In this document: positions 22,948 through 28,367 of the stretch, piece after piece | Numbering within the stretch: the stretch's first letter is position 1 | Layout of the letters: every line of letters begins with the position of its first letter | Assembly (NCBI GenBank): GCA_030699205.1 | Contig: JAUYJY010000022.1 | Coordinates: forward strand, 1 to 28,367 | Source: Candidatus Pacearchaeota archaeon | Lineage (GTDB): Archaea > Nanobdellota > Nanobdellia > Pacearchaeales > GW2011-AR1 | Direction of reading: 5' to 3' | DNA length: 28,367 bases | Made by a program: the position numbers and the translations under genes | Notes under the pieces: model-generated | What the model saw: only the letters and a program-made list of their open reading frames with translations | Database searches by the model: none | Told to the model about the DNA's origin: nothing

Positions 22948-23091
22948 ATGGCAATACAAGGGGTGTTTGGAGATAAAGAAGTTTACAAGTGTGAAAAGTG
23001 TGGGCATACTTGGATGAAAAGAGGAGAAGAAAGACCCCTTATCTGTCCTAAATGTAAAACTGCCAGATGGAACAAACCAAAGAAGAAATAA
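22948..23091 (+). CDS. 47-aa zinc-ribbon protein
   Basis: ATG 22948 opens a 47-codon frame ending TAA 23089-23091. The protein has a single rubredoxin-like zinc ribbon, YKCEKCGHTWMKRGEE (13-28) and LICPKCKTARWNKP (31-44), with C15, C18, C33 and C36 as ligands and a lysine-rich C-terminus. The CxxCGHxW..R....P..CPxCxxxxW pattern is common in small archaeal and mobile-element proteins of unknown function. A TATA box at the leaderless distance supports the start. It ends 16 bp before the right inverted repeat, so it is the last gene of the element and could help the transposase or regulate it; that is inference. Confidence 0.75.
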   Translation: MAIQGVFGDKEVYKCEKCGHTWMKRGEERPLICPKCKTARWNKPKKK

Positions 23092-23107
23092 TTTTTTTAA
23101 TCATCTC

Positions 23108-23129
23108 AAGTCCCTTTAAGGTAACAATG
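23108..23129 (-). repeat. right terminal inverted repeat, 22 bp
   Basis: Runs from AAGTCCCTTT to GGTAACAATG on the plus strand and is the exact reverse complement of 17608-17629. Confidence 0.88.
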
Positions 23130-23141
23130 TATGTTGTAGCT
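23130..23141 (+). repeat. right 12-bp direct repeat (target-site duplication)
   Basis: TATGTTGTAGCT, identical to 17595-17606, lies immediately outside the right inverted repeat. Four bases further right begins the TATA-like ATTTAAAAAA (23145-23154) of the GT4 gene. Confidence 0.8.
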
Positions 23142-23182
23142 AAGATTTAAAAAAGCACGGGACACACACATTTATCTGAAAA

Positions 23183-24349
23183 ATGAAAAAAATAGTATCA
23201 ATATATGATTTCCTAAAAGAACTTGGAGGTTTAGAGAGGATGAAGTTTTTTCATGCAAATAAACTAAAGGAGAAATTTGATATTCAATTACTCTATGGAT
23301 TTGTGTCGGAAAAGGAAAAAGAAAATATTGTAAGAGAACTCGAGCTTAAAGAGGAAATTAAAATAAGTCAAATTGGAAAGATGAAGAATGAAATTCTGCA
23401 ATTAGGGTTATTCTTCTTATTCCCTAAAAGAATAAACAAGCTAAAAACAGACATGGTCATTAGTTATAGTTTTATGGCGTCAAGGATAGCATATAAAAAG
23501 AAAAAGAAAGATAAAACGCCTTATCTAATTATTATATGTCACCCGCCTAACTTTCTTTATCCTTCTGTTAAGGGATGGGTTAATAATCCTTCCAGGTTTT
23601 TTGCTAAATTACTTAATTTAGGGTATGGAAAGATTCTTAGAAAATTAGATGAAAAATATGTGCAAAATGCAGATAAAGTTATTTCAATAAGTGAATACAC
23701 AAAGAAAAGAGTTAAAGAACTCTATGGGGTTAATTCTGAAGTTGTTTACCCTCAACTTTCGGGATTTTTCAAACAAATTTCAAGCAAGGAAAAGAAATTG
23801 TTTCTGAAAAAAAAGAAAATAAAGAATAAATTTATGCTTGCTCATGGAAGAATAATTCCAGATAAAAATTATAAAATTCTTTTGGATATAATGGAAGATT
23901 TTGAAAATATTGATTTAATAATCTCTGGAGGGATTTCTGAAAAATATAGGAAAACTTTAGAGAATAAAGTAAGATTAAACGGGCTTCAAAAAAGAGTAAG
24001 AATTTTGGGAAGAATATCTAGAGGGGATTTGTTAAGATATTATAATTGTGCAGAACTATTTTTGCTCCCTGCAAAAAAAGAGGATTTTGGGCTTACTCCA
24101 ATAGAAGCAATGGCATGTGGAACGCCTGTAATCGCATGGGGAGATAATGCAGGACCAAATGAGACTGTTCAGGATGGAATAAATGGATTGCTCGTAAAGC
24201 CATATGATTTAGAAGATTTTGCAGAAAAAGTAAAACGTGGCATAATTAAAAAATGGGATAAGAAAAAAATTGTTGAATCAGTAAGAAAATTTTCTGAAGA
24301 AGAAGTTTGGAAATCTTTCTACAATATTATAAGGAATATTGATATGTAA
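23183..24349 (+). CDS. GT4 glycosyltransferase
   Basis: This 388-aa protein has the two-domain GT-B layout of family 4. The N-terminal domain starts IVSIYDFLKELGGLERM, with the acceptor-side GGLER turn. The donor domain begins near KNKFMLAHGRIIPDKNYKILLD (about 212-233). The signature EDFGLTPIEAMACGTPVIAW lies at about 307-326, followed by GPNETVQDGINGLLV. It transfers a sugar from an NDP-sugar with retention, probably onto the lipid-linked surface glycan. TATA-like ATTTAAAAAA lies about 33 bp upstream, so a leader of about 8 nt is expected. The 5.5-kb element inserted just upstream of this promoter. Confidence 0.87.
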   Translation: MKKIVSIYDFLKELGGLERMKFFHANKLKEKFDIQLLYGFVSEKEKENIVRELELKEEIKISQIGKMKNEILQLGLFFLFPKRINKLKTDMVISYSFMASRIAYKKKKKDKTPYLIIICHPPNFLYPSVKGWVNNPSRFFAKLLNLGYGKILRKLDEKYVQNADKVISISEYTKKRVKELYGVNSEVVYPQLSGFFKQISSKEKKLFLKKKKIKNKFMLAHGRIIPDKNYKILLDIMEDFENIDLIISGGISEKYRKTLENKVRLNGLQKRVRILGRISRGDLLRYYNCAELFLLPAKKEDFGLTPIEAMACGTPVIAWGDNAGPNETVQDGINGLLVKPYDLEDFAEKVKRGIIKKWDKKKIVESVRKFSEEEVWKSFYNIIRNIDM

Positions 24350-24489
24350 AAAAACACGTGTATTGTCTTGATAAATAAGTATTCTAGAACTTATCTTGTA
24401 GAATTTTTATTTGTAAGGGTTATTTACTTGGTAGGTTGTTGTAAAACTGGGGATTAAATAGAAATGAGATTGAAAGAATTATTTGAATA

Positions 24490-26109
24490 TTAATGAATTA
24501 TTTTATAGATAAAAACTTCTTCTTTTATTTCAATTAATTTGAATGTAATATCTTCAAAAGAAGCTTCTTGTTTTATATCCTGCTCTTGGGTTCTAAGGTC
24601 TATCTTAGTTGCCATAAAGGGTATTTCCCAACTTGTTTGGGGATTTGCATTTCTTGCCCATTCGGGGTATCCTGGCTCTGAAAAAGTTATTATCAAATAC
24701 TTTGCTTCCGGAGTTTGTCTTATTTTATTTAAATTATCGTCTAAAGTTGCAAGACCAATTCCGCCAGGAGAAGCCCAATCTTGTATGTTCACCGCATTTC
24801 TTTCCGAGTAGTAAGCTACTTGAGGCATCCCCCTTGTTATTATTATATCGTCTTGGTCTGAAATTTGTTTTATGAATAAAGATGCTTCTTTAATCCCATT
24901 ATAAGTTGTTAGTTTATTTTTTATTATCTCATTAGAATGTTTAATTTCATAATATCCTCCAAAAGCAATTAAAAAAGCAATTAATATTACTGCTAATTTT
25001 TTATAATCTCTTGGAAATTTATCAATTATCCAAGAAGAAATTTTGCCTATAAAGATTAGGGAAGAAAATGCAAGGGGAAGATACCATCTTGGTTCTCCAA
25101 ATGTATCGGGGGTTCTTAAAATAAAGATAAATAACGAAAGAGTTAAAATTATTGCGAGAAAATTAAATAAATCTGCCCTTGTTTCTTTATTTTCTGATTT
25201 TTTTATATGGCCGACAGATAAAGACAGGGTTACGATAATTAATAAGAATCCTGCCCAAAATAAATATAAAAGTATGCTTGTTGCAGGATTAAAAATATTT
25301 GAAAAGAAAGCACTAAAAACCTTGAATGGTGCGAAAGTTATGGGGTTTTCCGTGTGAAAATAACCTTCAGAAAGAGAAGAAACTCCTGAAGAAAAAATAA
25401 AATTTTCAGTAATTATTAACAGAACTATAACAAGGCCGAGACCAATCCAATTGTGTCTATCTTTAATGATATTCTTCCAATCTTTTGTCAAAATGATGTA
25501 TAATAAGAAAAACAAACCAAAAATGAAATGTGCCCTTCTAATTGAGTATGTGAGGACCACTAAAAAAGCAGTGATTGGTATTGCCCATTTGGGATTTATT
25601 TTCCCAAAAATCTTCTTTTTATTTTCATAGCCCCGCCAAAACACAAATATGGCAAGAAGTCCTGTGAATAATGCAGGAATATCAATATGGAATCTTGTAG
25701 AGTTAAATAAATGAACCCAAAAAATGGAAAGAATAAATGAAGCAATTAAACCAACTCTTTTATCTTTATACATTTCATTTGCAATTAAATAAACAAGCCA
25801 AACTGAAAGAATTGATGGGATTATCTGAAGGATAAATTTTGAAAATATTTCTGAAAATCCAAATTTGAAAAGAACTGCCGCAAAAAAAGGATAAAGAGAA
25901 TTGTGTTTGGCAGTTACAATCCAATCTACATTAAACCCTGAGAGATTTTTTGCAAACGCAAGATAGTCTGCTTCATCCCACCATAATGGCTGGTTTTTTG
26001 TTAATATAAAAAAGTACATCCGAATAATTATCGCCACTAACAAAATTCCCAAGAATGTTAAATTATATGGATTCTTCAACCAATTTTTTACTTTTTCTTT
26101 TTTATCCAT
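24490..26109 (-). CDS. PMT/ArnT-like (GT39-type) membrane glycosyltransferase
   Basis: This 539-aa protein has about 11 membrane segments and a soluble C-terminal domain (about 430-539). The first external loop carries PLWWDEADYLAFAKNL (41-56) with D45-E46, the acidic pair expected at the active site of GT-C enzymes such as PMT and ArnT; the second external loop has AKHNSLYPFFAAVL (about 62-75). Such enzymes use polyprenyl-phosphate sugars on the outer face. It is the second such enzyme in the window and differs from the first at 11673, so the two probably add different sugars. It is last in a minus-strand operon, one base after the GT2 gene. Confidence 0.82.
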   Translation of the reverse strand: MDKKEKVKNWLKNPYNLTFLGILLVAIIIRMYFFILTKNQPLWWDEADYLAFAKNLSGFNVDWIVTAKHNSLYPFFAAVLFKFGFSEIFSKFILQIIPSILSVWLVYLIANEMYKDKRVGLIASFILSIFWVHLFNSTRFHIDIPALFTGLLAIFVFWRGYENKKKIFGKINPKWAIPITAFLVVLTYSIRRAHFIFGLFFLLYIILTKDWKNIIKDRHNWIGLGLVIVLLIITENFIFSSGVSSLSEGYFHTENPITFAPFKVFSAFFSNIFNPATSILLYLFWAGFLLIIVTLSLSVGHIKKSENKETRADLFNFLAIILTLSLFIFILRTPDTFGEPRWYLPLAFSSLIFIGKISSWIIDKFPRDYKKLAVILIAFLIAFGGYYEIKHSNEIIKNKLTTYNGIKEASLFIKQISDQDDIIITRGMPQVAYYSERNAVNIQDWASPGGIGLATLDDNLNKIRQTPEAKYLIITFSEPGYPEWARNANPQTSWEIPFMATKIDLRTQEQDIKQEASFEDITFKLIEIKEEVFIYKIIH

Positions 26110-26110
26110 T

Positions 26111-26986
26111 TTATTTTGTGCTTTCTACGCGAATCCAGAGCTCTTCTCTGCTTTTTTTTCTGAAATTGATGTCCCTATAAATTAAAACCCATAAATAAAC
26201 CCTTGCAATAAATAATTGAAGTAGCCAGGATAGTTCTTTGAAATTGGAAATATATTTTAGGAAATCTGCCCCTCCTTTTGATTCTGAACTGAAAGAGCGG
26301 ATTTTTGCATTAAGAATTTTGTAATTTTGGTTGTATCCTCCCGCACTTCTTCTCTTTTGATTTATCCAATCTGAAAAGTTATTTGGGTAGTTTATGTAAA
26401 CTTCTGATTCTTGGGAATAATCAATTTTGAATCCTTGCTGGTATACCTTGTGAGAAATATATCCATCTTCCGATAGAAGTTCCTCTGGAAGTTTGGGGAA
26501 AAGTGCTTTCCTTATTGCAAATAAATATCCTGAACAAAACATTCTTTTTCCTGTTTTTATTGCCCTTTTTCTTCTTAAATCTGCGACGCTTGTTAAGGTG
26601 TGTGCCCAGAATCCGAATTTGTTGTTTTTTTTGTTTAGAGAAATTGGTTTTCCAGAAACTGCACCTATTTTCGGATTTTTTATTTTTTCCACCATTCTTT
26701 CTAATGACTTCTTGCCGACATACACATCCCCATCGGTAAAAATTAGAATTTTTCCTTTTGCTTTTGAAACTGCAAGATTCATTGCAGATGATTTTCCAAG
26801 TCCCTGGTCTTGAAAAATCTTTAGATTATCATATTTGGATTTTAATTTATGGGCTTCGTTTAGAGTTTCTTTATCCGGGGCAACAAGAATTATTTCATTA
26901 TCTTTAATATTTTGCTCCGCTATGGAGATTATTGCTTTTTGAATTGTCCTTGGTTCTTTGTATGCGGTGATTATTATGCTTATCAT
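26111..26986 (-). CDS. GT2 glycosyltransferase, processive type
   Basis: This 291-aa protein has ISIIITAYKEPRTIQKAI (residues 2-19), QGLGKSSAMNLAVSKAKG (61-78), the donor/metal motif FTDGDVYV (83-90) with D85 and D87, and the catalytic-base motif LSEDGYISHKVYQQG (about 170-184). QKRRSAGGYNQN near 214-225 recalls the QxxRW position of processive family-2 synthases such as cellulose or hyaluronan synthase, though the W is missing. A C-terminal hydrophobic stretch (about 243-270) may be a membrane contact. It sits between the GT4 and PMT-like genes with one-base gaps and is surely cotranscribed with them. Confidence 0.84.
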   Translation of the reverse strand: MISIIITAYKEPRTIQKAIISIAEQNIKDNEIILVAPDKETLNEAHKLKSKYDNLKIFQDQGLGKSSAMNLAVSKAKGKILIFTDGDVYVGKKSLERMVEKIKNPKIGAVSGKPISLNKKNNKFGFWAHTLTSVADLRRKRAIKTGKRMFCSGYLFAIRKALFPKLPEELLSEDGYISHKVYQQGFKIDYSQESEVYINYPNNFSDWINQKRRSAGGYNQNYKILNAKIRSFSSESKGGADFLKYISNFKELSWLLQLFIARVYLWVLIYRDINFRKKSREELWIRVESTK

Positions 26987-26987
26987 T

Positions 26988-28142
26988 TTATTTGTTCTTT
27001 AAAAGAGAATTGTAAATCTTAAGAGTTTTCTTATTTATAATATCCCAACTATATTTTTTTGCTTTTTTTATATTGTTTTCCTTCATTATTTTATTTAATT
27101 TTTTATTATTTAGAATTTGAAGAATTTTCTTTTTAAAATCCTTGACACTATTCTTGTCTGCAAAAAACCCATTTTCGGGAGATTTCATTTCGTAAGGCAC
27201 CCCATTAACCGGGCTTGCAACTATTGGAAGACCTGATGCCATTGCTTCAAATAAAGTTAGGGGAAGACCTTCCCGATAACTTGGTAAAACATATATGTTG
27301 GAGGATTGATACATTTTGATAATTTCTAAAAAATTATCTGATTTGCCTAAAAGTAAAATATTTTTTTCAGTTCCAATCATCTCTCTGACTTTTGATTCCA
27401 TCCCTTCATCAGGACCACGAATAACAAAGAATATGTCTTTTCTCTCTTTGAGTATTTCCTTTGCTATCTTTACAAACATATCTGGCTGTTTTACCGGATT
27501 TAATCTTCCGAAAAATAAAACAATCTTGTCTTTCTTTGGGATTTTATATTTTTTTCTAAAATCGTTGTTTTTTATTTTTTTGAAAAAATCCTTACTCATC
27601 CCGTTTGGTAAAATAATAATATTTTCTTCTTTTCCTCCGAATTTTTTTATAAATTTAACTTCCCACGGAGTTATTGCAATAATTTTATCTGTAAATGAAA
27701 GAATAAATCTTGAGAAAATATTGTAGCTGAGAACTACGCCAATCCTGCCGACTAAAGAACGCTTTGCATCACTCCAGGGGCAATGAGTTGTGTGAATATG
27801 TTTTGCACCTGAAATCTTTGCAGATAATCCAGAAAAGACGAAATGAGGTTGTCCAAAATTATGGCTGTGTATTATGTCAAATTTTCCTTTAATCAAACGG
27901 AAAAAAACTGAAGGAAATAGGCTGTTAAAATTAGCCATTCTTGCTATGTGAAAACATCTGTGTATTCTTACTCCATCTAAAACTTCTTCTCTTTTTTTTA
28001 TTCTGCCTTTTAAATTGTAGTCTGATGTAAATATGTGGACTTCATGCCCTTCTAAGACCTGTCTTTTCGCAAGTTCTTCGGCTACTTTTCCCACACCCCC
28101 TATCACTGGAAAATACAGGGGAGTTATGTGTGCAATTTTCAT
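26988..28142 (-). CDS. GT4 glycosyltransferase (PimA/PimB-like)
   Basis: This 384-aa GT-B enzyme has a glycine-rich start, PLYFPVIGGVGKVAEELAKRQVLEGHEV in overlapping parts (residues 8-35), HSHNFGQPHFV near residue 92 and the donor domain at IVLFFGRLNPVKQPDMFVKIA (about 207-227). The EGLPLTLFEAMASGLPIVAS signature is at about 293-312, followed by NGVPYEM and ENGFF. This resembles mannosyl- or glucosyl-transferases of the PimB type. It opens a three-gene minus-strand operon. TATATA-box-like TTATTTTTAA at 28161-28170, about 24 bp upstream, supports ATG 28142. Confidence 0.87.
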   Translation of the reverse strand: MKIAHITPLYFPVIGGVGKVAEELAKRQVLEGHEVHIFTSDYNLKGRIKKREEVLDGVRIHRCFHIARMANFNSLFPSVFFRLIKGKFDIIHSHNFGQPHFVFSGLSAKISGAKHIHTTHCPWSDAKRSLVGRIGVVLSYNIFSRFILSFTDKIIAITPWEVKFIKKFGGKEENIIILPNGMSKDFFKKIKNNDFRKKYKIPKKDKIVLFFGRLNPVKQPDMFVKIAKEILKERKDIFFVIRGPDEGMESKVREMIGTEKNILLLGKSDNFLEIIKMYQSSNIYVLPSYREGLPLTLFEAMASGLPIVASPVNGVPYEMKSPENGFFADKNSVKDFKKKILQILNNKKLNKIMKENNIKKAKKYSWDIINKKTLKIYNSLLKNK

Positions 28143-28160
28143 AGAAAAGCCAAAAGGAGG

Positions 28161-28170
28161 TTATTTTTAA
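28161..28170 (-). promoter_or_regulatory. TATA box of the GT4-GT2-PMT operon
   Basis: On the minus strand TTAAAAATAA is centred about 24 bp before ATG 28142. Confidence 0.4.
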
Positions 28171-28228
28171 GGCTTTAGATTGTATAATTTATTGAACCTT
28201 GAGAGTTTATTAGTTGAGAAAGAAAAAT

Positions 28229-28367
28229 TATAGCAGAAGACAAAATATAGATAATTCTGATAATTGGAACACTATTTGTCCAGAATTCTCTATCTGTACA
28301 ATTCTGAAAACAATTGTGCTAATCAACAGAATTGTCCATATTTTGAACAGTTTTTTGTTCTTCCGCT
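28229..28367 (+). repeat. 5' part of the long form of the dispersed repeat, cut by the window end
   Basis: The first 20 bases, TATAGCAGAAGACAAAATAT (28229-28248), match the 93-bp repeat. A further 93 bp then follow before the match resumes at ATATTTTGAACAG (28338). ATAT stands at both junctions. Joining this part to 95-141 gives one 186-bp unit, exactly twice 93. Bases 28274-28367 equal 1-94. Confidence 0.88.

Larger units (their letters stand above)
17607..23129. mobile_element. 5.5-kb transposon carrying a kinase, TGT-like/PNP-like fusion, CYTH and ExoIII cargo
   Basis: The element is bounded by a perfect 22-bp inverted repeat (17608-17629 and 23108-23129, CATTGTTACC..GGGACTT at the left) and flanked by the 12-bp direct repeat TATGTTGTAGCT. 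The left end has one extra G before the repeat. Inside are seven genes: a 28-aa ORF, a P-loop kinase, the TGT-like/PNP-like fusion, a CYTH protein, an ExoIII homologue, a DDE transposase and a small zinc ribbon. Everything outside is glycan biosynthesis, and everything inside is nucleic-acid or nucleotide chemistry, which fits a discrete insertion. The DDE protein at 21867-22793 is the obvious candidate for mobility. No second set of ends around the transposase alone was found. Confidence 0.8.

Noticed and set aside
17607..23129. The 5.5-kb element as a casposon
   Set aside because: Inverted ends and a target duplication longer than 10 bp recall casposons, but no Cas1 or family-B polymerase is encoded; the only recombinase seen is a DDE transposase.
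27316..27726. 136-aa plus-strand frame opposite the last GT4 gene
   Set aside because: It is a low-complexity F/S/I-rich shadow of a gene with clear GT4 motifs.
1..28367. The whole window as a small circular plasmid
   Set aside because: The 94-bp identical ends allow it, but secY, prefoldin and aglB are normally chromosomal, and the shared ends belong to a dispersed repeat that would break an assembly.

Overview
The window is AT-rich (about 30% GC by eye) and archaeal. It encodes an archaeal SecY, an EMC3/DUF106 membrane protein, prefoldin alpha, a SpoIIM-family protein and an AglB/STT3 oligosaccharyltransferase with a WWDYG motif. Most genes that open a transcription unit have a TTTAAAA- or TTTATAA-like TATA box about 25-27 bp before the start codon and no Shine-Dalgarno sequence, which points to leaderless mRNAs. 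The small compact genes suggest an uncultivated DPANN-type archaeon (Woesearchaeota or Pacearchaeota style), but that placement is inference.

Layout. 1-4.8 kb: a VIT1/CCC1-like metal transporter divergent from secY, then the DUF106 protein, prefoldin alpha and SpoIIM, with two copies of a 93-bp dispersed repeat after secY. 5.0-10 kb: an overlapping set, aglB, a GlcNAc-1-phosphate transferase (ALG7/WecA type) and a flippase, which is a core N-glycosylation and lipid-linked glycan unit. 10-17.6 kb: glycan assembly genes, namely a methyltransferase, a possibly broken small gene, a dolichol-phosphate sugar synthase-like GT2, a PMT-like GT39, an ALG5-like GT2, a second methyltransferase, rfbF and rfbG (CDP-sugar supply), another 93-bp repeat and a GT2. 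17.6-23.1 kb: an apparent 5.5-kb transposon. 23.2-28.1 kb: a GT4 gene, and on the minus strand an operon of GT4, GT2 and a PMT-like enzyme.

The most interesting part is the 5.5-kb element at 17607-23129. It has 22-bp perfect terminal inverted repeats, is flanked by a 12-bp direct repeat (TATGTTGTAGCT), and sits between two divergent glycosyltransferase promoters. Besides a DDE transposase it carries a tight operon: a 28-aa basic leader ORF, a thymidylate-kinase-like P-loop kinase, a 605-aa protein that appears to fuse a TGT/DpdA-like barrel to a nucleoside-phosphorylase-like domain, and a CYTH-domain protein. Convergent to these lies an ExoIII-type AP endonuclease, and a 47-aa zinc ribbon lies at the right end. 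Nucleotide kinase, base-exchange, N-glycosidic-bond and AP-endonuclease activities together suggest a base or nucleotide modification or defence cargo. I do not recognise it as a described system.

The window starts and ends with the same 94 bp, part of a 186-bp long form of the 93-bp repeat. This could be an assembly break at a repeat or a circular join. The essential chromosomal genes make a small plasmid unlikely.
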